A stretch of DNA of 64,000 nt from CAWAYH01 sp963786195 (GCA_963786195.1 CAWAYH010000004.1:620001-684000), one strand, 5' to 3'; positions 28,847 to 38,321 are shown, counted from the stretch's first letter. Notes: generated by a model from the letters alone, not told the origin. Numbers and translations are program-made.

Positions 28847-29440
28847 TCAGCGGGTGAGCAATGCGACGATCTCTTTCACGGTGCTCCTCCCGCGATCGTC
28901 GGCGTACCACTTCGCCTTGCGGCTGATGAACTCCTGGCGCTCGAGCGACTTCCCTTCCTGGATGTACCACGTCTGCAGCTCGGATGGTCGCTCGCTCCAC
29001 GCGCTGACGAGGCCGCCGCGCTCGTCGAGGATGACGACCGTCGGCGTCGCCGCGCGGCCGTCCGGCGTGCGATGGGCCTCCATCACCGGGCGCCCCACGT
29101 CAGGGTCGATCGTCCTGAGCTCCAGACGCTCGGGAACCGCTTCGACGAGCTTCGCCAGGTACGGAATCGTGTTCACCGAGTCGCTGCACGAGGCAATGGT
29201 GACGGCCAGGATGCGGCGACGCCCTTCGATGCCCCGCACCTTGACGAGCGCCTCGGGGTCGGGGACGGCGTTCTTGTAGTTGGCCTTCCACTCCTCCCGC
29301 CGGGACTGCGCGTTCTCGAGAAAAGCAGCGAAGCTCCTGCCGCCCTGGTATAACGACGCGTAGTCAATCTGCTGTGCTCCGACGGGGACGAGTCCGAAGG
29401 CAAGGATTGCGACGGCGGTGCCGGCTCTCAATGCTGCCAT
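28847..29440 (-). CDS. Exported thioredoxin-like protein with a single active-site cysteine
   Basis: A 197-aa protein with an N-terminal signal peptide (MAALRAGTAVAILAFGLVPVGA) and a thioredoxin fold: ILAVTIASCSDSVNTIPYLAKLVE is the first strand, active site and helix, and AATPTVVILDERGGLVSAW includes the cis-proline motif ATPT. The active site is CSDS, so only the first cysteine of CxxC is present; it would act in monothiol chemistry or bind a partner rather than as a classical oxidoreductase. Cotranscribed with the four-helix membrane protein just downstream. Confidence 0.8.
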   Translation of the reverse strand: MAALRAGTAVAILAFGLVPVGAQQIDYASLYQGGRSFAAFLENAQSRREEWKANYKNAVPDPEALVKVRGIEGRRRILAVTIASCSDSVNTIPYLAKLVEAVPERLELRTIDPDVGRPVMEAHRTPDGRAATPTVVILDERGGLVSAWSERPSELQTWYIQEGKSLERQEFISRKAKWYADDRGRSTVKEIVALLTR

Positions 29441-29475
29441 TTGTCATCACTGTACACTCAACCGCCGGCGCGGCA

Positions 29476-32400
29476 CTACCGCGTTCCCGGCACCGCATCC
29501 TCGATGGGACGGGCCTTGAGCTGTTTCAGCTGCGCGTTCAGGGGCGGTAGCTCTGTCTTCACCAGGGCATCCAGCCGCGCCAACTCTTTGTCCACGCGCG
29601 CCGACAGTTCCTTGAACACGGCATAGGCCTGGTCTGTCGGCCGGGTGCTCCCGTTTTCGACGACCCCCTGCAGGGCCGCCAGCTTGTTGTTCAGACGAAT
29701 GGGATAGTTGAGCGGGTCCTGGCTGCTGCGGTTCCGATACTGATAGAGCTCGCCCTCCACGCTCGTCAGCTTCTCCGTCAGCGATTTGCCCGCCGCGTCG
29801 AGTGTCTTCGACGCCTTCGAAGGGTTCGACGGTTTCACGGAACTCCCGCCCGCGCTCGACAGCCGCTCCGCGATCTGACTCTTGAGATATCGAATACGCA
29901 AGACCGCTTCGTTGGCCACGCTCACCTTGTCGTTGATCTGTTTGGCCAACGTAAACTGCGCCATCAGATCCGCGTCGCTGACCGTGGGGACGGCGGTGTT
30001 CCTGACGATTGAGAAATCCTGCGATCTGGTCACGCCGTTCGCCGTGAGCTTTGCCTGATACCGGCCTGGCGCCGCCACCGGGCCGCGCGTGCCGCCCGCC
30101 CACAGGATGATGCCCGGAAAATCGCGGGCCCCCGGATAACGCATGTCCCAGCTGAACCGGTTCATCCCTCGGGCGCCACCCACCTGCGGTGGCGCCGCGC
30201 CCCTGCCGCCGCCTTCCTCGTCCTCGCCGGCGGCGGGTGCATCGCCTCGGCCACCCCGGCCCGTGCCGGCAGCCGGCGGGCCGGAAAACGTCGCGATCGT
30301 CTTCGACTGCGCGTCCTGGATTTCAATCGTGATCTTGTCGGCGGGCTGCTGCAGGTAGTAGTCGATCGCCACGCCGGTCGAGATGGAGCGGACGGCGTCC
30401 GACGGATCGAAGAGAACGACGGCGTCGTTGGTCGTCTCCCGCGTGATTTGCCTGAGCACGCCGATGTTCTGCATCAGGTAGAAGGAACGGCCGTGCGTCC
30501 CGATGACGAGGTCGTCATTCTTGATTTGAATCCCGTGCACCGGCGTAACGGGCAAGCCGGACTGCAGCGGCTGCCAGACGCTCCCATCATCGAACGACAC
30601 GTACATCGCCGTTTCCGTTCCGAGAAACAGCAGCCCCTTGCGCTTCGGGTCTTCCCGGATCGCGCGAGGAAAATCGTCGGCAGGGAGACCATTGACAATT
30701 CGGGTCCAGCTCTTGCCGTAGTCGCTCGTCTTATAGACGTAGGGCGCCCGATCTGCTCGCTGATAGCGGTTGCCCGCCAGATACGCGACGGCCGCGTTGT
30801 GCGGCGACGCCTCAATCAGGCTGACTCGCGTGAAGGCTGGAAGCTCGGGCGGCGTCACGTTCACCCAGGTTTTTCCGGCATCACGAGTCACGTGCACGAC
30901 GCCGTCGTCTGAACCAGCCCAGATAACGCTCCCGTCGATGGCGGAAGGAGCGAGCGTGAAGACCGTGGCGTACGTTTCGACGCCGGTCTGATCGAGCGTG
31001 ATTGGCCCCCCTGACGGCCCCAGCGTCGAGGGATCGTGCCGCGTGAGGTCGGGGCTGATGCGTTGCCAGCTCTGTCCTTCGTTCGTCGACTTCCAGACAT
31101 GCTGAGACGTGGCGTAGATCGTATTCGGATCCGTCGGCGCGATGACGATTGGGAAGGTCCACTGAAATCGCTCGGTGATATCCGACGCGGAGAACCCCAT
31201 CGGATTATCGGGCCAGATGGTGACCGCGCGGCTTTCACCCGTGCGTCGATTGATCCGCGTCAACAGGCCGCCGTAGCTGCCGGCGTAGAACACGTCCACG
31301 TCCTCGGGATCCGGAGCGATATAGCCGCTCTCACCGCCGCCGACGGCGTACAGCTCGCCGCTGCCGGTGCTGGGCACGCACGCCGTGCTGTTGTCCTGCT
31401 GAGCGCCGCAGACGTGATAGGGCACATGCGCGGTCGTGAAGACGTTGTAGAACTGCGCCGTGGGATAGCCCTGATCGGTCCAGCTCTCTCCGCCGTTGAT
31501 TGAGACGTTCGCGCCGCCGTCGTTGCCGTTGATCAGGCGTTGCGGATCGTTGGGCGCAATCCAGAGGTCGTGATTGTCGCCGTGCGGTACGCGAATGCCG
31601 GTGATCGTCTTGCCCGCGTCGGTCGACCGGTAAATGCCCGTGTTGAGCATGTACACCGTGTCCCGGACCTTCGGGTCGGCATAGATGCGCGTGTAGTAGA
31701 ACGCGCGCTGGCGGAGCCGCCGGTCGTCGTTCACCCGCTTCCAGCTGGCGCCGGCGTCGTCTGAAAGAAACACGCCGCCTTCAGCCGCTTCGATGATGGC
31801 GAACACGCGATTGGGATCCGCGCCCGAGACCGAGACGCCAACCTTGCCCCACAGCGGCGCCGGTAACCCAGGGTTCTTCGTCAGCTCACTCCACGTCTTG
31901 CCGCCGTCGGTCGTCTTGAACAGCCCGCTGCCGGGGCCGCCGCTCGACAGCGAATGCGGTGTGCGGAACACTTCCCAGAAACCCGCGTACAGCACGTCGG
32001 GGTTCTTCGCATCCATCGCGAGATCGACGGCGCCGGTCCTGTCGTTGCGGAACAACGCCGAGGTCCACGTTTTTCCGCCATCGGTCGACTTGAAGACGCC
32101 TCGCTCCGCGCTCGGGCCGTATGGATCTCCGAGGGCGGCCACATACACCACGTCTGGGTTTGATGGATGCACGCGAATGCGGCCGATGGCCATGGTCCGG
32201 GCGAGCCCTGCGTGAGCCCATGTCTTGCCACCGTCGCTCGATTTGTAGATCCCGTCGCCCTGAATCACGTTCCCGCGCAGCTGGACCTCGCCCATCCCGG
32301 CATAGACGACATCGGGCTGGGACTCGGCAACCGCGACCGCGCCGACCGACGAGGTCTTGAAGAACGCGTCGGAGACCGCGCGCCACGTGACGCCACCGTC

Positions 32401-32667
32401 AGTCGTTTTCCAAAGCCCGCCGCCAGTGGCGCCGAAGTAGTACTCGTCACGCCGGCTGCTGCTGCCTGCCACGGCAATCGAGCGGCCTCCGCGCGCAGGC
32501 CCGATCGATCGCCAACGCAGCCCGCCGAACAACGCGGTGTCCACGCCTGTTCCGGCTGTTGACGCCGGCTGCGATTGCGCAGGAAGGACATCGCCCGTGA
32601 GCAGGCTGACGGCACAGATCCCGGCGAGAACCCCCAACGCGATTCGTGAGCGATGCGTGATGCGCAT
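29476..32667 (-). CDS. Large exported Asp-box (BNR/sortilin-like) beta-propeller protein
   Basis: A 1063-aa protein with a signal peptide (MRITHRSRIALGVLAGICAV). About residues 45-760 carry many Asp-box repeats (KTTDGGVTW, KSSDGGKTW, KSTDGGKTW, KTTDGGKTW, LSDDAGASW, KSTNEGQSW, TRDAGKTW, KTSDYGKSW) typical of VPS10/sortilin-like and BNR propellers. Between about 790 and 900 there is a Gly/Ala-rich linker and an FnIII-like strand region (MNRFSWDMRYPGA, GPVAAPGRYQAKLT). The C-terminus (about 920-1063) is helical. Paralogues are abundant in Acidobacteria and often annotated as glycosyl hydrolase or WD40-like, but catalytic residues are not evident. Start ATG 32667 has AGGAGAGG just upstream. Confidence 0.88.
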   Translation of the reverse strand: MRITHRSRIALGVLAGICAVSLLTGDVLPAQSQPASTAGTGVDTALFGGLRWRSIGPARGGRSIAVAGSSSRRDEYYFGATGGGLWKTTDGGVTWRAVSDAFFKTSSVGAVAVAESQPDVVYAGMGEVQLRGNVIQGDGIYKSSDGGKTWAHAGLARTMAIGRIRVHPSNPDVVYVAALGDPYGPSAERGVFKSTDGGKTWTSALFRNDRTGAVDLAMDAKNPDVLYAGFWEVFRTPHSLSSGGPGSGLFKTTDGGKTWSELTKNPGLPAPLWGKVGVSVSGADPNRVFAIIEAAEGGVFLSDDAGASWKRVNDDRRLRQRAFYYTRIYADPKVRDTVYMLNTGIYRSTDAGKTITGIRVPHGDNHDLWIAPNDPQRLINGNDGGANVSINGGESWTDQGYPTAQFYNVFTTAHVPYHVCGAQQDNSTACVPSTGSGELYAVGGGESGYIAPDPEDVDVFYAGSYGGLLTRINRRTGESRAVTIWPDNPMGFSASDITERFQWTFPIVIAPTDPNTIYATSQHVWKSTNEGQSWQRISPDLTRHDPSTLGPSGGPITLDQTGVETYATVFTLAPSAIDGSVIWAGSDDGVVHVTRDAGKTWVNVTPPELPAFTRVSLIEASPHNAAVAYLAGNRYQRADRAPYVYKTSDYGKSWTRIVNGLPADDFPRAIREDPKRKGLLFLGTETAMYVSFDDGSVWQPLQSGLPVTPVHGIQIKNDDLVIGTHGRSFYLMQNIGVLRQITRETTNDAVVLFDPSDAVRSISTGVAIDYYLQQPADKITIEIQDAQSKTIATFSGPPAAGTGRGGRGDAPAAGEDEEGGGRGAAPPQVGGARGMNRFSWDMRYPGARDFPGIILWAGGTRGPVAAPGRYQAKLTANGVTRSQDFSIVRNTAVPTVSDADLMAQFTLAKQINDKVSVANEAVLRIRYLKSQIAERLSSAGGSSVKPSNPSKASKTLDAAGKSLTEKLTSVEGELYQYRNRSSQDPLNYPIRLNNKLAALQGVVENGSTRPTDQAYAVFKELSARVDKELARLDALVKTELPPLNAQLKQLKARPIEDAVPGTR

Positions 32668-32782
32668 GACCTCTCCTACTGACGGTAGTGGATGGTAACC
32701 GAGCAGTCAGACAGCGAACAAGCCACAGTCAGCCCGTTCAGACGCGACCGCAGGCGCCCCATCAGGCGCGGGAGACGGGGAA

Positions 32783-32897
32783 CATCGCGCGGGCGGTCGT
32801 GCTCGTCGCGGTGGTCGTCATCGCTCTGGCAGCCAGCTACTGGCCTGCCCGGCGGGCGTCACGTCTGGATGCCGCCCACCTGCTGCGCTCCCGGTAG
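32783..32897 (+). pseudogene. Relic C-terminal tail of an ADOP permease
   Basis: In frame from 32783 the sequence reads ARAVVLVAVVVIALAASYWP, then ARRASRLDAAHLLRSR-stop, the characteristic last helix and ASYxPARRAxxxDPxxxLR tail of ADOP/FtsX permeases. Nothing upstream (the divergent propeller gene starts at 32667) continues the protein. It is therefore a 38-codon remnant. The GC-rich hairpin repeat starts right after its stop. Confidence 0.75.
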
Positions 32898-33006
32898 AAA
32901 CTGCGAGCGAGCATCGCGAGCGAGCCACGCGACCGGAGCGCGCCGGCGAAGCGGCGCGCGAGAGAGCGTGTGGGGGAGTCCGAGGGGCGACGCCCCTCGG
33001 AGAGTT
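32898..33006 (+). repeat. GC-rich hairpin repeat family, uninterrupted copy
   Basis: GCGAGCGAGCCACGCGACCG, a GCGCGCCGGCG...GCGCGCGAGAGAGCGTGTG core and a perfect hairpin CCGAGGGGC-GAC-GCCCCTCGG (32980-33000). It is nearly identical to the copy at 57072-57255 apart from that copy's insertion. The left end is shorter than in the other copies. The remaining bases to 33142 hold nothing I recognise. Confidence 0.85.
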
Positions 33007-33142
33007 TTGTCCGTTTCCGGGACGATTCTGCGCCGGGCCCGGACATTGCGGTTTCTTCACACCGTCCCCTCGTCACGCCAACACGCTGATTCAACGGCGA
33101 ATCGGGCCTTCGCGCCCCTGCGGCATGCATCTCGCTGAGGGT

Positions 33143-33181
33143 GGGGACACTCAAACGTGACAGTCACGTTTGAGTGTCCCC
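33143..33181. repeat. Perfect 19-bp inverted repeat upstream of ADOP gene
   Basis: GGGGACACTCAAACGTGAC and its exact reverse complement, separated by a single A, lie 18 bases before the ADOP start. The sequence resembles REP-like palindromes of the GGGGACAnTC type that are often mobilised by REP-associated Y1 transposases; no transposase is in the window. It could also terminate or attenuate transcription. Confidence 0.85.
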
Positions 33182-33199
33182 GGTCTTGGGAGGCAGGAA

Positions 33200-35608
33200 A
33201 TGCACGCGCTTGGACAGGACATCCGGTACGCGTGGCGGCTGATGGTCCGCCAGCAGGGAGTCACGATCGTCGCGGTCCTGACGCTGGCGCTCGGCATCGG
33301 CGCCAATGCCGCCATCTTCTCCGCCGTCGATTCCATCCTGCTGCGGCCGCTGCCGTATGACGACCCGGACCGGCTCGTGATGGTCTGGGAAAAGCGCCAG
33401 AGCGAAGGCGTCATGAACAACGTCGTCGCGCCGGCCGACTACCTCGACTGGGCGCGCATGAACACGGTGTTCGAGTCCATGGCGGCGATGATTCCGATCA
33501 CCGCCGACCTGACCGGCGCGGGCGACCCCGTGCGGCTGCAGGCAGCCGTCGTCTCGTCGCCGTTCTTCGACGTCCTGCGCGTGCGGCCGCAGTACGGTCG
33601 CACCTTCCGCGCCGACGAGATAATTCCCGGCCGGCACCGCGTCGTCATCCTCAGCCACGCGTTGTGGCAGGACCGTTTTGGCTCGGACCCCTCCATCGTC
33701 GGTCGACAGATCCTGCTCAACAGCGTCCCGCACGACGTCGTCGGCGTGTTGCCGTCGACGTTCGAGTATCCGGATTCGACAATCGAGATCTGGGCGCCGC
33801 TGCCGCTCGAGGGCGGATCGCAACCGCCGAGCCGCGCGAGCCACAACCTGCTCGTGTACGCCCGAATGAAGCCGGGCGTCACGCTCGGGCAGGCGCGCGT
33901 CGAGATGGATCGCGTCGGCGCCATGCTGTCCGAACAGTACCCGGACACCAACCGCCTGCACGGCGCGTGGGTGGTCCCCCTTCGCGACGAGCTGACGAAA
34001 CCCGTGAGGGCCAGCCTGCTTCTGCTCCTCGGCGCCGTAGGATTCGTGCTGCTGATCGCGTGCGTCAACGTGGCCAACCTTCTCCTCTCGAGGGCTGCCG
34101 CCCGCAGACGCGAGATTGCGGTTCGCGCCGCGCTTGGAGCCGGACGCGGGCGTCTCGCGCGCCAGGCGCTCACCGAGAGTCTCATCATCGGCGTTGTCGG
34201 CGGCGGCGCGGGTCTGCTCGTAGCGTACTGGGGGATCGATCTGCTCCGTCAGATTGCGCCGCTGGGCGTCCCGGTGCTTGGACTCGAGAGAATCGGCGTC
34301 GACGGACGCGTGCTGATCTTCTCGCTGGGACTGTCGCTCTTCACAGGTCTCCTCTTCGGCCTGTTGCCGGCCTGGCATTTCGCGAGCCAGAACCTCAACG
34401 AGTCGCTGAAGGATGGAGGACGCACACCGGCGGGCATCAGGAAACGCCTCCGGCTCGCGCTGGTGACGTCGGAAATCGCGCTCGCCTCGTTGCTGCTCGT
34501 CGGCGCGGGGCTGACGCTGCGAAGCTTCCAGACCGTACTGCAGTCGGACGCGGGCTTCGAACAGCATGGCGTCCTCACGGTGATGGTCTCGCTCCCGCCA
34601 GCCCGCTATCGTGGGGACGAGAGAATCCTGACGACGTTCGAGCGGATCGAGCAGGAGTTTCGTTCAATCCCCGGCGTCCGCACCGTCGGCGGCACGATGG
34701 CGCTGCCGCTGAGCGGACAGGACGGCCGCCGTGGCGTCGGAATCGAAGGGCGCGAACCGACGCCGGATGTGCCGACGCGCGCGCATCCGCGATCTGTCAC
34801 TCCCGGATACTTCCAGGCAATGGGCATCAGGCTGACGGCCGGGCGGACCTTTACGGACGCCGACCGCGCCGATTCGCCGCCCGTCACGATCGTCAACGAA
34901 ACGATGGCGCGCCGGTACTGGCCCGATGCGTCGCCCGTCGGCAAGCGCGTGATCATCGGCGGTACGGATGATTGGCGCGAAGTCGTCGGCGTCGTTCGCG
35001 ACGTGCGGCACTGGGGGCTCGATCGAGCGGTCAATCCTGAGATGTACCTGCCCGTGCAGCAGATGGTCTTCAACTGGCTGACCTTCGCGATCTCGACCGA
35101 CGGCGATCCTGCCGGGCTCACGGGGGCGGTCCGGGAGAAGCTGCGCGTGGTGGATCCCGACCTCCCGATGTCGAACGTGCGGACGATGGACCAGGTCGCT
35201 GCGCGCTCGGTCGCGTCGCGACGCTCGGGCATGGTGGTGCTGGGTATCTTCGGCCTGCTCGCGCTCGTGCTCGCCGCGGCCGGCATCTACGGCGTGATGG
35301 CGCACCTCGTCGCGCTGCGAACGCCGGAGATCGGCGTCCGCATGACGCTTGGCGCGCAACCGGCAGACGTCGTGCGTCTGGTGCTGAAGGAAGGCGTCAT
35401 CCAGGCGGCCATCGGCCTCGCAATCGGACTCGGCGCGGCGATGGTGATGATGCGCTGGTTCAGAACGATGCTCTACGAGGTCAGCCCCACCGACCCGGCC
35501 ACGCTCGTCGGCGTCTCGGTGCTACTCCTCGGCACCGCGATCCTTGCCTGCGTCATCCCGGCGCGGCGTGCTATGCGCGTTGACCCTGTTACTGCTCTTA
35601 GGGGATAG
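33200..35608 (+). CDS. ADOP-family permease, intact
   Basis: An 802-aa protein, the only ADOP copy in the window in one unbroken frame. Start ATG 33200 follows GGGAGG (33187-33192). Order: MHALGQDIRYAWRLMVRQQG (N-terminal box), LTLALGIGANAAIFSAVDSILL (helix 1), MacB-like periplasmic domain to about residue 255, LLLGAVGFVLLIACVNVANLL and first FtsX core, KEG-like K-D-G-G-R-T-P linker, helix LVTSEIALASLLLVGAGLTL, second periplasmic domain, then VLGIFGLLALVLAAAGIYGV, GVRMTLGAQ and the tail VIPARRAMRVDPVTALRG. It should sit in the inner membrane; no ATPase gene is adjacent and no cargo is known. Confidence 0.92.
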   Translation: MHALGQDIRYAWRLMVRQQGVTIVAVLTLALGIGANAAIFSAVDSILLRPLPYDDPDRLVMVWEKRQSEGVMNNVVAPADYLDWARMNTVFESMAAMIPITADLTGAGDPVRLQAAVVSSPFFDVLRVRPQYGRTFRADEIIPGRHRVVILSHALWQDRFGSDPSIVGRQILLNSVPHDVVGVLPSTFEYPDSTIEIWAPLPLEGGSQPPSRASHNLLVYARMKPGVTLGQARVEMDRVGAMLSEQYPDTNRLHGAWVVPLRDELTKPVRASLLLLLGAVGFVLLIACVNVANLLLSRAAARRREIAVRAALGAGRGRLARQALTESLIIGVVGGGAGLLVAYWGIDLLRQIAPLGVPVLGLERIGVDGRVLIFSLGLSLFTGLLFGLLPAWHFASQNLNESLKDGGRTPAGIRKRLRLALVTSEIALASLLLVGAGLTLRSFQTVLQSDAGFEQHGVLTVMVSLPPARYRGDERILTTFERIEQEFRSIPGVRTVGGTMALPLSGQDGRRGVGIEGREPTPDVPTRAHPRSVTPGYFQAMGIRLTAGRTFTDADRADSPPVTIVNETMARRYWPDASPVGKRVIIGGTDDWREVVGVVRDVRHWGLDRAVNPEMYLPVQQMVFNWLTFAISTDGDPAGLTGAVREKLRVVDPDLPMSNVRTMDQVAARSVASRRSGMVVLGIFGLLALVLAAAGIYGVMAHLVALRTPEIGVRMTLGAQPADVVRLVLKEGVIQAAIGLAIGLGAAMVMMRWFRTMLYEVSPTDPATLVGVSVLLLGTAILACVIPARRAMRVDPVTALRG

Positions 35609-35757
35609 GTTATCGGTTGTCGGTTATCGGTTTTGGGTTTTCGGTTGATCGGTTATCGGTTGTCGGGTCGGTTGGTGCGCACCAACCGATAACCGATGAA
35701 CCGAAAACCGATGAACCGAAAACCGACAACCGAAAACCCAAAACCGATAACCAATCC
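35609..35757. repeat. CGGTTAT-word giant inverted repeat between convergent genes
   Basis: Left arm words GGTTATCGGTTGTCGG and GGTTTTGGGTTTTCGG, right arm words CCGATAACCGATGAACCG, CCGAAAACCGACAACCG and CCCAAAACCGATAACC, with the centre GGTTGGTGCGCACCAACC. The arms are about 70 bases each, with few mismatches. It fills exactly the space between the stop codons of the ADOP and amidohydrolase genes. Confidence 0.92.
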
Positions 35758-35758
35758 C

Positions 35759-37438
35759 TTACTGTGAACTCGTCGTCTTTGACGAGCGCTTCTGTTTGTC
35801 GACCATAGCAGCCACTTCCGCAAGCAGCTGTTTCGCGTCGTAGACGATCCCGTCCTTGATCGTGTACTTCACGCCGCCGACCTGCTCGGGCCTGCCGGTC
35901 TTGTCGTTCAGCTTCAGCGCGCCGGTGCCGTACAGCACCTTGAAGTTCTGCAACGGATTCTGGTCGACGATCACCATGTCGGCCAGCATCCCTGCGCGGA
36001 CGATGCCGAACTCGGGCGCCTTCCCCTTGGGTTCTGCCAGCGTGATCGCGCCGTTCATCGTCGCAGCCTGAATCACCTCGAGGGGGTGGAACCCCGCCTC
36101 CTGGAGCATCTCCAGCTCGTTGATGTAGCCGAACCCGTACGTCTGGTAGATGAATCCGGAATCGGACCCCGTCGTCACCCGTCCGCCCATCTTCTTGTAG
36201 TCGTTGAGCAGCTTGAACCAGACCTGGTAGAAGTTGCGCCACTCGATTTCGTCTTCAGTCGTCCAGTAGTACCAGTACGCGCCGTGATTCGAGCGGCTCG
36301 GCGCGTAGAAGTCCATCAGCGACGGCAGCGTGTACTTCGCGTGCCAGTCCGCATTTCTGAACTTCATCAGGTCCCGGCCGGCGGAGTAGATCGTCAGCGT
36401 GGGATCGAACACCGTGCCCAGCTTGAGGTGCTCCGCGAGGTACGCCTTCCACTCGGGGCTGCCCGGCTCGTAGATCTTGTTCCACAGGCGGGCGACCTGC
36501 CCGAAGCGCCACTGCTCGTCGCTGGCGTTCATGTCGACCGGCCACGGCTGGACGACGTAGTCCTTCAGGAGGGACTCGAAATGCCCGTAGAAGTGCGTGA
36601 CGGTGTTGAGACCCAGCCGCGCCGCTTTGATCGCGTTCATCTGGGCGACGCCGCCCTGCTGCAGGTGCGCGGTGGATCCGAAGCCGACCTTCTTCGCCTC
36701 GTCCAGCAGCGCAGCCATGATGTCGGGCCGTTCGGCTCCGAGCTTCAGGCCATCGATTCCGTTGGCCGCCGCCCAGCGCACGTACTCGCGCGCGAGCTCC
36801 GGTGTCGTCACGCCGCCCCGATCCCAGCCGCTGCCGGGCCGCTGATAGTTGTAGATGCGCGGCGCGACGATCTCGTTGCGTTCGCTGCGGCCCTTGTCGT
36901 GCACTGTGACCGAGTTGCTTCCCAGGGGCACGCCGCGGACCGTCGTGACGCCGTGCGCGAGCCACAGCTTGTAGGCGTACTCCGCTTCGGCGTTCTTCGG
37001 GGCACCACCGGCGTGCACGTGCATGTCGACGAAGCCCGGCATCAGATACATGCCGGTGCCATCGATTTCGAGGTCGGCATTCTGGGGCTGACGGCCGGAC
37101 CGCAGCGGCAGACCTGGCGTGCCCGCGCCGCGCACGGACGCGATCCGGTTGCCGCTGACGACGACGTCCATCGGGCCTTGCGGCGGCGCGCCGGTGCCAT
37201 CGATGAGCATCACGCCGCGAATGACGAGCGTCTTGAACGGTCCCTTTCCTTCATCCGCCCGCCGGGCGCTCGCGGGCGTGAGGCCATCGTTCCCCGGAGC
37301 CTGGGTTGCGCGCGGCGCACTTTGCGCAGGCGGAGCCTGCTGAGCCACGAGCACGAACGAATCGGCGCAGGTCACGAGCGCGGTGGCAACGATCGCGGCG
37401 ACGGCAGTGCCGGCCAGGTGTCTGGTCATGCGTGGCAT
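35759..37438 (-). CDS. Exported amidohydrolase (imidazolonepropionase/prolidase-like)
   Basis: A 559-aa metal-dependent hydrolase of the amidohydrolase superfamily with a signal peptide (MPRMTRHLAGTAVAAIVATALV). The metal-binding HxH is in MPGFVDMHVHAGG (about residue 140); later ligands are in STAHLQQGG and NTVTHFYGHF, and the catalytic Asp is probably in RVTTGSDSGF. The C-terminal composite beta-domain, ADMVIVDQNPLQNF, is typical. Secreted members often cleave dipeptides or cyclic amides; the substrate is not readable here. No operon partner: the PAP2 gene is 85 bases upstream on the same strand. Confidence 0.88.
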   Translation of the reverse strand: MPRMTRHLAGTAVAAIVATALVTCADSFVLVAQQAPPAQSAPRATQAPGNDGLTPASARRADEGKGPFKTLVIRGVMLIDGTGAPPQGPMDVVVSGNRIASVRGAGTPGLPLRSGRQPQNADLEIDGTGMYLMPGFVDMHVHAGGAPKNAEAEYAYKLWLAHGVTTVRGVPLGSNSVTVHDKGRSERNEIVAPRIYNYQRPGSGWDRGGVTTPELAREYVRWAAANGIDGLKLGAERPDIMAALLDEAKKVGFGSTAHLQQGGVAQMNAIKAARLGLNTVTHFYGHFESLLKDYVVQPWPVDMNASDEQWRFGQVARLWNKIYEPGSPEWKAYLAEHLKLGTVFDPTLTIYSAGRDLMKFRNADWHAKYTLPSLMDFYAPSRSNHGAYWYYWTTEDEIEWRNFYQVWFKLLNDYKKMGGRVTTGSDSGFIYQTYGFGYINELEMLQEAGFHPLEVIQAATMNGAITLAEPKGKAPEFGIVRAGMLADMVIVDQNPLQNFKVLYGTGALKLNDKTGRPEQVGGVKYTIKDGIVYDAKQLLAEVAAMVDKQKRSSKTTSSQ

Positions 37439-37523
37439 GGCGTTCCTCCAGATGAGAGCGCGGGTATGTTACTGCGTCCGCGAGTCCCGGGGAAACAGCC
37501 ACCGAGGAGAGAGAACGGAGCAG

Positions 37524-38321
37524 TTAGACGATCATCCAGACGGCAAGCGCGACAGCCCACCCGGTCAGCGCGTCGGCGGCGTAGTGATACCGCCCGAGCA
37601 CCGCGCCGGCAGACACCCCGAACGCGGCGATCCACATGAACAGGACGACGGGCGCGGGCGCGTTGAGCGTCAGCAGCGCCGCCGCCAGCGCCTCGGCGGC
37701 GTGGCCGCTCGGAAAGGTGTTGACCTGAATGCTGGATGACTCGAGCAGCCGCAGGTTGAAGCGCCGCACGGGCGACGACCAGGGTTCGGACGTTTCGAGC
37801 ACGCGCGGCGGCCGGGTCTGCACCCACGGCAGGACGGCGAAGCAGATGAAATCGATGATCAGGATGACCGCCCAGAACCGGGACGGGTTCGGCCGCGCCG
37901 AGTAGATGACGTGGATAACCAGCGCGAGAGGGACCAGCGGGTAGACACCGACGTAGGAGGCCTCGAACAGGCCAGCGAAGAGGCGCGGAACCCGTCGCGC
38001 GAGGGCGCCGATCGCCAGCCGATGATCCAGCGACATCAGGGCCCGTTCCTGACGCTCGTTCGGCGCGATGAAGAGCGCGCCGCTTGCCCAGTAGGCGATC
38101 AGCAGCACGAGTGGCGGCAGGATCCAGTGGGTCAGAATAGTCGACTCGCGCGGCAGCCACGCCGCGAACACGAGGGACACCCCCGCCACGGACCCCGCCA
38201 GGCTTCGCCTGGCCCCGGCGCGACGGACTCCCCGCCACGCCGCGATCAGGATGACGTAGGTAAAGAAGGCAAGGCTGGCGCCCTGCCACAGGTTCATCGA
38301 CGGATCGCCTCCTCCAAACAT
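37524..38321 (-). CDS. PAP2-family membrane phosphatase
   Basis: A 265-aa polytopic membrane protein with at least five hydrophobic segments. Two parts of the PAP2 phosphatase signature are visible: FPSGHAAEA (motif 2, PSGH) and GRYHYAADALTGW (motif 3, with the nucleophile-pairing His and Asp). Motif 1 is less clear. It probably dephosphorylates undecaprenyl pyrophosphate or phosphatidic acid at the outer face of the inner membrane. ATG 38321 and an internal ATG 38297 are both possible starts. Confidence 0.85.
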   Translation of the reverse strand: MFGGGDPSMNLWQGASLAFFTYVILIAAWRGVRRAGARRSLAGSVAGVSLVFAAWLPRESTILTHWILPPLVLLIAYWASGALFIAPNERQERALMSLDHRLAIGALARRVPRLFAGLFEASYVGVYPLVPLALVIHVIYSARPNPSRFWAVILIIDFICFAVLPWVQTRPPRVLETSEPWSSPVRRFNLRLLESSSIQVNTFPSGHAAEALAAALLTLNAPAPVVLFMWIAAFGVSAGAVLGRYHYAADALTGWAVALAVWMIV

